Source: Arthrobacter citreus
Lineage (GTDB): Bacteria > Actinomycetota > Actinomycetes > Actinomycetales > Micrococcaceae
Direction of reading: 5' to 3'
Assembly (NCBI RefSeq): GCF_009192745.1
Contig: NZ_VTFV01000004.1
Span: forward strand, 310,001 to 374,000
Length of the DNA stretch: 64,000 bases
This document shows, piece after piece, positions 45,896 through 54,320 of the stretch. The notes beneath the pieces are model-generated. The model saw only the letters and a list, made by a program, of their open reading frames with translations, searched no databases and was not told where the DNA came from. Position numbers and translations under genes: made by a program. The first letter of the stretch is position 1, and each line of letters opens with the position of its first letter.

Positions 45896-46879
45896 CTACT
45901 TTCGTCGATTCGGGTTTTGCCCTGCCGCGGGTGCTGCCCCGGGAACAGGACCGTGGACGGCCAGCGCGTTGTGTCCTTCTGCGCGCAGTGCCGTTTCCAG
46001 CCGTGCGGCGGACCCGGCGTCCTCGGCCAGGAAGGCCAGTGTGGGACCGGATCCGGAAACGATTCCGGCCAGTGCGCCAAGGCTGCGCCCGCGGTCCAGG
46101 ACGCTTTCCAGTTCCGGTGCAAGGGACAGGGCAGCGGGCTGGAGATCATTGGAAATAACGCCGGCCAGTGCCGCAGCGTTCCCGGAGCGCAGTGCCTCAA
46201 GCACACGGGGGTCGGCCGCGGCGGGTTCGGGTGCCGGTGCAGCGCCCACGGCTTCGGCTTCAGCGCGCAGGGCATCCAGCCTGCCGTAGACGGCAGGGGT
46301 GGACAAGCCTGAGCCGGAGGCCACCAGGACCCAGTGCAGGGCAGACTGCGCCGGAACGGCGCTGAGCTGGTCACCAATTCCGAGCCCGACGGCGGCGCCG
46401 CCCTCGAGGGCGAACGGTACGTCAGCACCCAGCCTGGCTGCCAGCGGGCTGAGTTCGGCCCGGTCCAGTCCCGTTTCCCACAGCAGGTTGCAGGCCAGCA
46501 GGGCTGCCGCGGCATCAGCGGACCCGCCGCCCATGCCGCCGGCCACCGGAACGCGCTTGGTGATGGTGAGGTCCACGGCAGGGTCGGCGATCCCCGCGTG
46601 GGCGGCCAGTGCCGCGGCTGCCCGGGACACGAGGTTGTCCGGCCCCAGGGGGATGCCGTGGGCCGGGATCCGCAGCGGGCCGCCGCCTTCGACCCGGACG
46701 GTGATGCCGGGCTGCCCGGCGCGCGCGGCGCGCACCTCTTCCCGCAGGCTCAGCGCCAGGTAGACGCTGGCCACGGCGTGATAGCCGTCAGGGCGCAGCG
46801 GCCCCACCTGCAGTGAGACGTTGATCTTGCCCGGAGCACTGACCGTTACGGCAGCCGGGTCCTGCATGGCTGCGCTCAC
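45896..46879 (-). CDS. ispE: 4-diphosphocytidyl-2-C-methyl-D-erythritol kinase
   Basis: A 327-residue GHMP kinase of the non-mevalonate isoprenoid pathway. [21 protein letters not shown] is the N-terminal signature, and [22 protein letters not shown] is the ATP loop; the C-terminal [13 protein letters not shown] is also present. GTG 46879 overlaps the ksgA stop as GTGA; ATG 46867 is a possible alternative start. Isoprenoids made here include the polyprenyl carriers used by the polysaccharide genes. Confidence 0.95.
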   Translation of the reverse strand: MSAAMQDPAAVTVSAPGKINVSLQVGPLRPDGYHAVASVYLALSLREEVRAARAGQPGITVRVEGGGPLRIPAHGIPLGPDNLVSRAAAALAAHAGIADPAVDLTITKRVPVAGGMGGGSADAAAALLACNLLWETGLDRAELSPLAARLGADVPFALEGGAAVGLGIGDQLSAVPAQSALHWVLVASGSGLSTPAVYGRLDALRAEAEAVGAAPAPEPAAADPRVLEALRSGNAAALAGVISNDLQPAALSLAPELESVLDRGRSLGALAGIVSGSGPTLAFLAEDAGSAARLETALRAEGHNALAVHGPVPGAAPAAGQNPNRRK

Positions 46880-47754
46880 GATGCGGGTTTCGCCTCGGCA
46901 ATCCGGGTGTAGGCGTCTATATCGAGGACTTCGCCGCGGGCACTGGGGTCCACACCGGCGGCGCGGAGCGCTGTCTCCGCTGCGGCCGGGCTGCCGGCCC
47001 AGCCTGAGAGGGCGGCGCGCAGCGTCTTGCGGCGCTGCGCGAAGGCAGCATCGATGACAGCAAAAACTTCTTCGCGGGTGGCGGTTGTTGCCGGCGGCTC
47101 ATGGCGTTCGAAGCCAACCAGGCCGGAGGCGATCTTGGGGGCGGGCCAGAAGACATTCATGCCAATGACGCCTGCCTTGCGCATGGTCCCGTACCAGGCG
47201 GCTTTCACTGAGGGAACGCCGTAGGTCTTGGAGCCGGGCCTGGCGGCCAGCCGGTCAGCCACTTCATCCTGCACCATGACCAGGCCGTGGCGCAGGCTGG
47301 GGAACGTTTCCAGCAGGTGGAGCACAACGGGCACGGCAACGTTGTAGGGCAGGTTCGCCACGAGTGCCGCGGGTTCGGCCGGCAGTTCCGTAACGCGCAT
47401 GGCATCTGCCAGGACCACGTGAAGGTTCTCTGCCTGCTCCGGCCGCCAGGTCTGCACCGTCTGCGGCAGCCGGGCAGCCAGGACCGGGTCGATTTCCACG
47501 GCCACTACTTCACGGGCGGCATCCAGCAGCCCCAGGGTGAGCGAACCCAAGCCGGGGCCCACTTCCAGCACGGTCTCTGACGGATCAACCGAGGCGGCAG
47601 CGACGATCCGGCGGATCGTGTTTCCGTCGATGACGAAGTTCTGGCCAAGGGTCTTGGTTGGACGTACGCCAAGCTCATCTGCCAGCGCGCGGATATCGGA
47701 GGCACCAAGCAGCGGTTTGGGCCGCGGAACGGGCGCAGAAACGGATTCAGTCAC
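46876..47754 (-). CDS. rsmA: 16S rRNA dimethyladenosine transferase
   Basis: A 292-residue methyltransferase (KsgA/RsmA) that dimethylates A1518 and A1519 of 16S rRNA late in 30S assembly. [17 protein letters not shown], the SAM loop [20 protein letters not shown] and the catalytic NLPYNVA motif are present. GTG 47754 follows a TAGTAT box by 6 bases, which suggests a leaderless start. It belongs to the conserved tatD-rpfB-ksgA-ispE cluster, interrupted here by an opposite-strand gene. Confidence 0.95.
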   Translation of the reverse strand: MTESVSAPVPRPKPLLGASDIRALADELGVRPTKTLGQNFVIDGNTIRRIVAAASVDPSETVLEVGPGLGSLTLGLLDAAREVVAVEIDPVLAARLPQTVQTWRPEQAENLHVVLADAMRVTELPAEPAALVANLPYNVAVPVVLHLLETFPSLRHGLVMVQDEVADRLAARPGSKTYGVPSVKAAWYGTMRKAGVIGMNVFWPAPKIASGLVGFERHEPPATTATREEVFAVIDAAFAQRRKTLRAALSGWAGSPAAAETALRAAGVDPSARGEVLDIDAYTRIAEAKPAS

Positions 47755-47760
47755 TGCCTC

Positions 47761-47766
47761 ATACTA
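47761..47766 (-). promoter_or_regulatory. Probable -10 box (TAGTAT), leaderless start of rsmA/ksgA
   Basis: On the minus strand TAGTAT is followed by exactly 6 bases and then GTG 47754. A weak GAGG is too close to act as a ribosome site. A promoter here is expected because the rpfB side is separated from ksgA by the XRE gene. Confidence 0.5.
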
Positions 47767-47986
47767 GCGCCCGTGGCCGCCGAGGCTCCTGTCCGCGGGC
47801 AAAGCCGCTAGTCAGGCCAGTCCCCCACGCAGTGCGAATCAACCGGCTTGAAAGGTGTCTGGAAAAGACTCATGGGATTCCTTCCGCGCTTTCGCTATTG
47901 CTCTGCCGAAGCCGCACACCGGACTGTAGCGTCCTTTACCGCGGCTGATCCAAGTCTGGCGCACCGGAAGAACGGCGGTAACGGTT

Positions 47987-49222
47987 ATGGGCAAAACCTT
48001 CGGGAAAAGGCTGGAAACAAGCCGGCAGGAGAGACACCTCAGCCGCAGGGAACTGGGGGGACCTGAGCTGGCCGAGCGGGAGGTCTCCCTGCTGGAAACC
48101 GGGAGGCGGGAACCGGGACGGCAGGTCCTTGGCCACCTCGCCGAGCGGCTTGCTGCGGCACCGGGGTGCCCGCCTCGGGCAGGCGGCCCGAACAGCGCCA
48201 TTTACCTGGGCCTGGCCGCCAGCCAGGCCTGGGATGAAAGAAACTACTTCGTGTGCCTGGAAACCGCGGTGGCTGCGGCCGCCGGCGCCCGGTCGGAGGA
48301 CGACGCCGAGGACTGGTTTGAGATGTCCCTGCTGGCAGGAAACGCATGGCTGAAGCTTGGCCATTACCGCTTCTGCATCAAACAGGCTTCGGCTCTGGCA
48401 CGGCACCCGCTGGCCCGCAGCCGGGCGGAGCTGAGGGCCAGGGCCCTGGAGCTGCTCGCCCGGGCCTGCCAGGGGGCAGGCAGGCTCCCGGAGGCCGTCC
48501 GCCACAGCCGGCAAGCGGTCGAATCAGCCCAGGAAGGACCTGCCGCGGCAGAGGTGGGCCTTGCTGCCTGCCTGAGCCTGGCGGCAGCGCTGACTGAGAG
48601 CGGCAGGCTTTCCCAGGCGTGGGAGTACTGCCGGGTCATGGTCCTCCCGCTGGCGGAGACCGTTCCGGACACGCTGCTGGCCGGCAAGGGGTTCTGGGCC
48701 GTGGGCAACGTGGCCTTCCGGCGCGGGGACACTGTTGCCGGGCTCCGCTACCACCAGCGCGCGGCAGCGCTGCTCAGCCCCCGGCTGGACGTCGGGCTGT
48801 GGGCATCGTTCAACAAGGCCTCGGCAAGCATGCGCCTGGCTTCCGGGCTGCACGATGAACAGACCTTCACGTGCATCCGCCGGGCCGAAGCGGCCCTCGC
48901 CGTCGTCGGCGCCTCCCGCGGCGATTCTCTGGACATAGTCCACGCACACGGGCGCTGGCAGCACCTGAACGGAAACTATTCGCGGGCTGTGGATTTGCTC
49001 TCGGAAGTGTGGGCGGAGCGTGGCGCGTTGTCGCCCCAGACGGCAGCGGAAGTCGCCCTCCAGCTTGGCCTCAGCCTCGGGTCACTGGGCCAGATGGAAG
49101 CCGCAGCGCACCGGTTGCAGGAAAGTGAATCACTGTTCCGAATGGCAGGGGCTGCTGACCGTTCCGGGCATGTTCGGGCACTGGCAGAAGCGCTGGCGGA
49201 GAATCCGGGTCCGGTTGGCTGA
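47987..49222 (+). CDS. XRE-type helix-turn-helix protein with TPR-like domain
   Basis: A 411-residue putative regulator. Residues about 1-50 form an XRE-type helix-turn-helix (FGKRLETSRQERHLSRRELGG, EREVSLLETGRREPG). The remainder is alpha-helical with repeats of the TPR type (LLAGNAWLKLGHYRFCIKQA, AVGNVAFRRGDTVAGLRYHQRAAAL, ALQLGLSLGSLGQMEAA). Similar proteins respond to peptides or secondary signals, as in the RRNPP group or actinobacterial differentiation regulators. It reads opposite to, and between, ksgA and rpfB, which are normally adjacent. GGCGG about 8 bases before ATG 47987 may serve as the ribosome site. Confidence 0.75.
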   Translation: MGKTFGKRLETSRQERHLSRRELGGPELAEREVSLLETGRREPGRQVLGHLAERLAAAPGCPPRAGGPNSAIYLGLAASQAWDERNYFVCLETAVAAAAGARSEDDAEDWFEMSLLAGNAWLKLGHYRFCIKQASALARHPLARSRAELRARALELLARACQGAGRLPEAVRHSRQAVESAQEGPAAAEVGLAACLSLAAALTESGRLSQAWEYCRVMVLPLAETVPDTLLAGKGFWAVGNVAFRRGDTVAGLRYHQRAAALLSPRLDVGLWASFNKASASMRLASGLHDEQTFTCIRRAEAALAVVGASRGDSLDIVHAHGRWQHLNGNYSRAVDLLSEVWAERGALSPQTAAEVALQLGLSLGSLGQMEAAAHRLQESESLFRMAGAADRSGHVRALAEALAENPGPVG

Positions 49223-49243
49223 GACTCCTTCTTCGGCGGGCAT

Positions 49244-49274
49244 GGAAAAGCCGGCCGCTGGGGCCGGCTTTTCC
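49244..49274. terminator. Bidirectional terminator between XRE-TPR gene and rpfB
   Basis: A perfect 13-base-pair stem (GGAAAAGCCGGCC, 49244-49256, with GGCCGGCTTTTCC, 49262-49274) and a 5-base loop. A-runs on one side and T-runs on the other suit termination of both convergent genes. Confidence 0.85.
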
Positions 49275-49307
49275 CTCCTGGATGACGGACGCTTCCCGTT
49301 GGCGGAC

Positions 49308-50432
49308 CTAGAGCAGTCCCAGCTTGCGGGAGCAGGAAGGCCAGTGGCCCCATCCACCGTTGGCGCGCAGGTTTTCTGCGACAGCGATCTGCTGCTCGGG
49401 AGTAGCTTCGCTGGCAACCGGGGCGTATGCGCCGCCGCCGGCGCCGAGCCAGCTCTGGGTGCTGAACTGGAGTCCCCCGTAGTAGCCGTTGCCGGTATTG
49501 ATGTGCCAGTTGCCGCCGGACTCGCACTGGGCCAGGGCCGCCCATGCACCCCCGGCGGGTGCGGTGCCTGACGGGGCAGCCGCTGCGGGGCGCTTCTTGG
49601 TGCCGACGGCCACCGTTTCTGCAACCGGTTCACGCGTGATGCTTTCGCTGGCCAGGACGCGGCTCACTTCGCGGCCGTCCACCACCACGGTGCTGAACAC
49701 CCTGGTGCGTTCTCCCGCTGTTCCCGGGGAAGTGACTTTCTTTTCGCCTTCGAAGAGCTCGGCGTCGTCAACCGTGCGGGTCTCGAAGGGCACCGTCTCA
49801 ATGACGGTGTCCTGTGTGCCTGCGGCCACCCGCGTCACCTTCAGCGTCATGCCGTCAGCAATTGCCGCACGGGCCGGAACTGAAAGCCGGTCCGAGGAGC
49901 CAAGGCTCACTCCGGCTTCTGCCAGGAGTTCTTCAACGCTCGAAGCGGTGGTCTCCAGCTGCGAGGTCTTGCCGTCAGCCAGCAGGGTGACGGTCTTGGG
50001 GGTGGAGATTGAAAGCCCGCGGACGGACACCAGGGAGCTGTCCAGCGAAGCGGACACCGAAGACTTTGCGGAAACCCGCAGTTCGGAAATCAGGTCTGCC
50101 ACCGTGGAACCGGTGGTCTGGACGGTGTGGCCGGTACCGTCAACGTTCACGTTCACGGTCTTCGCCGTGGTTACTTCAATCGTGGTGCCGTCCTGGACCT
50201 CGGTGGCCGGATCGGGAACCACGCGGTCTGCTGCTGCGAGCTGTACGTCGGCCTTTTCCAGGACATCCTCAACGGTTCCGCCGAAGGTCATGATGTCGCT
50301 GGTTTCCCCGTCCACGCTCAGGACGACGGACTTGTTGGTGCCGACGAAGGCCACGAGTCCCAGGATGAGTGCCACCATTACGGCGGCCTGGCCTCCGAGC
50401 TTCAGCCCGCGCCTCACGATTGCAGTTGCCAC
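49308..50432 (-). CDS. rpfB: Resuscitation-promoting factor, RpfB-like (DUF348-G5-Rpf)
   Basis: A 374-residue secreted or anchored wall hydrolase. An N-terminal membrane segment (AAVMVALILGLVAFV) is followed by three DUF348 repeats (VEDVLEKADVQLAAADRVVPD and similar), a G5 domain (TVPFETRTVDDAELFEGEKKV) and the C-terminal Rpf lysozyme-like domain. The catalytic glutamate is in AQCESGGNW. It cleaves peptidoglycan and promotes growth of resting cells. GTG 50432 fits the signal sequence; GGAA is just upstream. The frame is open further to 50570, but those residues look unlike a leader peptide. Confidence 0.92.
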   Translation of the reverse strand: MATAIVRRGLKLGGQAAVMVALILGLVAFVGTNKSVVLSVDGETSDIMTFGGTVEDVLEKADVQLAAADRVVPDPATEVQDGTTIEVTTAKTVNVNVDGTGHTVQTTGSTVADLISELRVSAKSSVSASLDSSLVSVRGLSISTPKTVTLLADGKTSQLETTASSVEELLAEAGVSLGSSDRLSVPARAAIADGMTLKVTRVAAGTQDTVIETVPFETRTVDDAELFEGEKKVTSPGTAGERTRVFSTVVVDGREVSRVLASESITREPVAETVAVGTKKRPAAAAPSGTAPAGGAWAALAQCESGGNWHINTGNGYYGGLQFSTQSWLGAGGGAYAPVASEATPEQQIAVAENLRANGGWGHWPSCSRKLGLL

Positions 50433-50690
50433 GGAATTCCAAACTTTTCGAGCTTCCGGGCACGGGGACTTGGGCGCGCATCGGGCAGGGCTCCGGGTCT
50501 CACGGAGTGCCGGCGCGCGCAGGCAGGGACCATCGCCGTCGTGTTTACACCGGCTGCCGAGGCAGGGCATGGTTCTCTAAGGCGGTAGTTATCAGTCCGG
50601 AAGCCTTCCCCGACCCCGGCTAATAGGTCCCTACCGTAACCGAACCGTGACCTCCGGGCAAACTCCGGTTTCGGCCCGAAGGATTGACAC
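50433..50690 (-). promoter_or_regulatory. rpfB upstream region with probable promoter and long leader
   Basis: A 258-base gap between rpfB and tatD. On the minus strand TTTGCC (50657-50662) and TACGGT (50633-50638) are 18 bases apart, a plausible -35/-10 pair. Transcription would start near 50626 and leave a leader of about 195 bases before GTG 50432. The leader is GC-rich with possible stems. rpf genes in related bacteria often have regulatory leaders, but I could not match a known riboswitch. Confidence 0.4.
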
Positions 50691-51608
50691 CTAGTCCCAG
50701 GACCCGTAAACGGCGGTTGTGTTCGCGGCGATCGAGGAACAGAAATCAGCCAGGTCCGCTCCCCTGACTTCGGCCATCGCCCGCACTGTATACGGGATCA
50801 TGTAACTCGCGTTGTTCCGTCCCCTGAAGGGGTGCGGGGTGAGGAAGGGAGCATCGGTTTCAACCAGCACCAGGGACGGATCCGCTGCTTTCAGGGCGTC
50901 CCGGATTCCTTCGGCGTTTCGGAAAGTCACGGTTCCGGCGAAGGACATGTACCACCCGTGTTCGTTGCAGATCCGGGCCAGCTCGGCGTCACCGGAGAAG
51001 CAGTGGAACACGACGGCGGGCGGAAGCTGTTCCTCCCTGAGGATCCGGACAACGTCCTCATGTGCATCGCGGTCGTGGATCTGGACCGCAATTCCCGCCC
51101 GCCGCGCAATATCGATGTGCCGGCGGAATGAATACTGCTGGGCATCCACTCCTTCCGGCGCGGTGCGGTAGTAATCCAGTCCGGTCTCCCCCACGGCCCG
51201 GACTCGGGGACGGACCGCGAGCGCCCCGATTTCCTCGAGGGCCGCCTCCAGCGTCCCGGCCAGGGCAAGCTCCGGCGCGTCGTTGGGGTGGATCGCGACG
51301 GCCGCCAGCAGCCGGGGTTCTTCCTCGGCAAGCCGAACGGCTTCGCGGGATGATTCAAGGTCCGTTCCCACCTGGACGGCTCCCTGGACCCCGGCTGCTG
51401 CAGCGGCGTCCAGCGCAGCGGAGGCGGTCCGGGCGCCGGGAACGCCGAAATCGAGGTGCGTGTGGTTGTCCATGACCGGGACAGGCAGCGGCTCGGGTGC
51501 GGGCGCGAAAGCCTTTTCGGCGCTGCGGCCTTCCTGCCGCTGGCTGTGTCCGCTGGCAAGGTAGGTCTGCGGTATTTCACCCGGAACATAAGCGCCGTCG
51601 ATAGTCAT
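50691..51608 (-). CDS. tatD: TatD-family metal-dependent DNase
   Basis: A 305-residue amidohydrolase-fold enzyme. MDNHTHLDFGVPG holds the two metal histidines of the HxH motif. GETGLDYYR, QIHDRDAHEDVVRIL, VFHCFSGD and LVETDAPFLTPHPFRGRNN are the other conserved metal and substrate motifs. It is a 3'-5' exonuclease-like DNase. ATG 51608 is 7 bases after TAGGCT, suggesting a leaderless start. It heads the conserved tatD-rpfB-ksgA-ispE cluster. The first about 40 residues are an extension before the usual start of the fold. Confidence 0.92.
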   Translation of the reverse strand: MTIDGAYVPGEIPQTYLASGHSQRQEGRSAEKAFAPAPEPLPVPVMDNHTHLDFGVPGARTASAALDAAAAAGVQGAVQVGTDLESSREAVRLAEEEPRLLAAVAIHPNDAPELALAGTLEAALEEIGALAVRPRVRAVGETGLDYYRTAPEGVDAQQYSFRRHIDIARRAGIAVQIHDRDAHEDVVRILREEQLPPAVVFHCFSGDAELARICNEHGWYMSFAGTVTFRNAEGIRDALKAADPSLVLVETDAPFLTPHPFRGRNNASYMIPYTVRAMAEVRGADLADFCSSIAANTTAVYGSWD

Positions 51609-51615
51609 GTCTTTA

Positions 51616-51621
51616 AGCCTA
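51616..51621 (-). promoter_or_regulatory. Probable -10 box (TAGGCT), leaderless start of tatD
   Basis: On the minus strand TAGGCT is followed by TAAAGAC and then ATG 51608. No Shine-Dalgarno-like sequence is present. The spacing of 7 bases fits a transcript that begins at the start codon. Confidence 0.5.
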
Positions 51622-51785
51622 AGTGAGCTTGTACCCTGTACGTACTAAGTGCCCCGGCGGCTGCCGGGAACGGCTCTGGCGGGCCGCTTCGGCCCCCGCT
51701 GCCGGCGGGCGGCCGATGGGGCACTCAACCGCCGGCCGGGACTGGGCTCTTCCCCGGCCTACGCGCCGAGGCTTGGAAGGTATCC

Positions 51786-52841
51786 ATGGACACCCGCAAC
51801 ACATCTGCTGCCACCGCAGGATTCGATGCGCCGGGCGCCGGGGCGCCGTTCGCCGGGAGCGCGGCCGAGGAGGCAGATTCCTTCCTTGCTGCCAGCACCC
51901 GCATCCTTGACGCCATCAACACGGTGATTGACGGCAAGGACGAGGCGGCCCGCCTGGTCCTGACCGTGCTCCTGGCGGAAGGACATGTGCTGCTGGAGGA
52001 CGTACCGGGTGTCGGGAAAACCATGCTGGCGAAAACCCTCGCCCGGGCCGTGGACTGCTCCGTAACCCGTATCCAGTTCACCCCGGACCTGCTCCCTTCG
52101 GATGTGACAGGGGTGTCAATCTACAACCAGGATGCCCACCGCTTCGAATTCAGGCAGGGCCCGGTCTTCGCCAACATCGTGATCGGCGATGAGATCAACC
52201 GCGCGTCGGCCAAGACCCAGTCCGCGCTGCTGGAGTGCATGGAGGAACGGCAGGTGACGGTCGACGGCGGAACCTACCGGCTCGCCGAGCCCTTTATGGT
52301 GGTAGCCACCCAGAACCCCCTGGAGATGGAAGGGACCTACGCGCTGCCGGAGGCCCAGCGCGACCGGTTCATGGCACGGATCTCCCTCGGCTACCCGGAC
52401 ACTGCCTCGGAGATGGAGATGCTGGAAACCCACCAGTCCGTCTCTCCCCTGGAATCGATCGTTCCGGTGGCCTCCGTGCGGGACATCGCCGCGATGACCG
52501 CGAAGGTGCGCGACGTCTACGTTTCGGCAGCGGTCAAGGAATACACCGTTGCCATTGGAGCCGCTACCAGGGAACACCCGTTCATCCGGCTTGGTGCCAG
52601 CCCCCGGGCGCTGCTGCAGCTGCTTCGGGCTTCCAAGGCCCGGGCCGCGCTGGAGGGCCGGGACTTCGTCCTGCCCGACGACGTCGCCCGCCTGGCCGGG
52701 GCGGTCCTGCCACACCGGCTCATCCTCGAGCGGCAGGCGCTCGGCGCCGGTGAAACGCCTGCTTCGCTGCTGGCGGCAGTTCTCTCAAAGGTGCCTGTCC
52801 CCCGGCCGCCGGGAGCCCGTGCCGGAATGGCCCGGCCGTAG
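51786..52841 (+). CDS. MoxR-family AAA+ ATPase
   Basis: A 351-residue AAA+ chaperone-like ATPase. LLEDVPGVGKTMLAKTLARA is the Walker A, VIGDEINRASAKTQSALLECMEE contains the Walker B and MoxR signature, and ATQNPLEMEGTYALPEAQRDRF is sensor 1. MoxR proteins help assemble or activate partner complexes, usually with DUF58/von Willebrand-like proteins, which is exactly the next gene. GGAAGGTATCC gives a good ribosome site at ATG 51786. First gene of a three-gene operon. Confidence 0.93.
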   Translation: MDTRNTSAATAGFDAPGAGAPFAGSAAEEADSFLAASTRILDAINTVIDGKDEAARLVLTVLLAEGHVLLEDVPGVGKTMLAKTLARAVDCSVTRIQFTPDLLPSDVTGVSIYNQDAHRFEFRQGPVFANIVIGDEINRASAKTQSALLECMEERQVTVDGGTYRLAEPFMVVATQNPLEMEGTYALPEAQRDRFMARISLGYPDTASEMEMLETHQSVSPLESIVPVASVRDIAAMTAKVRDVYVSAAVKEYTVAIGAATREHPFIRLGASPRALLQLLRASKARAALEGRDFVLPDDVARLAGAVLPHRLILERQALGAGETPASLLAAVLSKVPVPRPPGARAGMARP

Positions 52842-52844
52842 CCG

Positions 52845-54320
52845 ATGAAGAAATCCGCGCAGTTCATGGCGAAAAGCCCTGTGCTCACCGGCCGCGGCTG
52901 GGGGCTGGTTGGCTCCGGAGTCGTGTCGCTGCTCGGCGCGCAGGTCCTGGGCCGGCGTGACCTGCTCCTGCTGGGACTGTTCCTTATCCTGATGCCGCTG
53001 GCCTCCGCGCTGGCCCTGCGGCTGTTGAAGCCGCAGTTCAGCGTGCAGCGCACCTTCAGGCCGTCCACTGCAGAGACCGGCACGCCGGTAAGCGTCGGAC
53101 TCGCTGTGCACCCGGTGAAGCCCTTCGGCGGGACCGCGCGCATGACGGAGGGACTCCCGGCCCGTTTCGGCACCAGTCCCGAGTTCCGTTTCCCTGCCGC
53201 GCGGACGCACGCCGGCCATGCCAGCCGGTATGAGTACCGGCTGCGGTCCTCCCGGCGGGGCCTGTACCGGATCGGCCCGGTCAGCGCAGGCTTCCTGGAT
53301 CCCTTCGGGCTGGCAGTCGTGCGGCACACCATAGGCGGCACGGATGACCTGGTGGTGAAGCCCGTACCGGTGGAGCTCCCCTCCGCAGTGCTGGACGGCC
53401 TGCGCGGAAGTGACGGATCAGTCTCCACCAGGGTCCAGGGGGTACCCAGCCAGGACGATGTGACAACACGCGAGTACCGGCACGGAGATCCGATGCGGAG
53501 GGTGCACTGGTCCGCCACCGCACGCCACGGCGAGCTGATGGTCCGCCAGGAGGAAACCGTGGCAACCCCCCGCGCCACCCTTGTCCTGGACCAGCGCGAA
53601 TCCAGCTACGACCAGGGATTCCTCTCACCGTTCTGGTCCGAAAGCGCCGACGACGCCGCTCCGGCCAGTTCCGAATCGTTCGAATGGGCAGTATCGGCCG
53701 TGATGTCCATTGGCGCGGACCTGCTGGAGCGCGGATTCGCCGTCCGGCTCCTGGATGCGCAGGCCCGCCCGGGCCTGCAGCGTTCGCCCTCCAGCGCTGA
53801 TCCGGACGCGGCCCTCTTCAGCGGCGCAGCGGCTGTCGGTGATCTGGGCGAGGGGCTGGCCGCCCTGGGCCTGGAGGAGGCCGATGCTGCGTCCGGTCCG
53901 CGCCCCCGGAGCGGTGCCCGGACACTGCGGACCCTGCGGAGGGCGGGCAGCCCGCGGCCGGCGGGTGCCCACCCGCATCCCGAGCGGAGCCTGCACCCGG
54001 GGCAGCCCGCCAAACAGCCTTTCGGCGGTGTGCTGCTGGAAGCGCTGCTGGACGCCCGGCACCGGGGACCGCTCGTGGTCATCACCGGCGTGCTCAGTGA
54101 GGAAGACGCGCGCAGGCTCGCACCGGCAGCGGAGGCGGTTCCGTCCGCCCTCGCCCTGGTTGTTACCGAGCGGCCGGCCGCCTCCGGAGCACAGTTGGCG
54201 CTCCTGCGGGCAGCGGGCTGGACGGCCGAAGCCGTGGCGCCGTCCCAGCCGGTGGCCGCCGCCTGGTCCGGAGCGGCGGAACACGCCGCAGCGCTGCTCC
54301 AGCCGGGACACCGGCCATGA
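52845..54320 (+). CDS. DUF58-domain membrane protein
   Basis: A 491-residue protein. Two hydrophobic segments near the N-terminus (GLVGSGVVSLLGAQVLG and LLLLGLFLILMPLASALAL) precede a soluble part with the DUF58 core: DDVTTREYRHGDPMRRVHWSATARHGELMVRQEE. The C-terminal about 200 residues are poorly conserved, with an Arg/Pro-rich linker. It starts 3 bases after the MoxR stop and ends overlapping the transglutaminase gene by 4 bases. MoxR-DUF58-transglutaminase modules are common but their function is still unclear. Confidence 0.9.
   Translation: MKKSAQFMAKSPVLTGRGWGLVGSGVVSLLGAQVLGRRDLLLLGLFLILMPLASALALRLLKPQFSVQRTFRPSTAETGTPVSVGLAVHPVKPFGGTARMTEGLPARFGTSPEFRFPAARTHAGHASRYEYRLRSSRRGLYRIGPVSAGFLDPFGLAVVRHTIGGTDDLVVKPVPVELPSAVLDGLRGSDGSVSTRVQGVPSQDDVTTREYRHGDPMRRVHWSATARHGELMVRQEETVATPRATLVLDQRESSYDQGFLSPFWSESADDAAPASSESFEWAVSAVMSIGADLLERGFAVRLLDAQARPGLQRSPSSADPDAALFSGAAAVGDLGEGLAALGLEEADAASGPRPRSGARTLRTLRRAGSPRPAGAHPHPERSLHPGQPAKQPFGGVLLEALLDARHRGPLVVITGVLSEEDARRLAPAAEAVPSALALVVTERPAASGAQLALLRAAGWTAEAVAPSQPVAAAWSGAAEHAAALLQPGHRP

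Noticed and set aside
50433-50690. c-di-AMP (ydaO-type) riboswitch upstream of rpfB
   Set aside because: Only a loose match (ACTGATAACTACCG) was seen; the conserved core segments, such as GGGGUGAAU-like and the paired 3' block, were not found.
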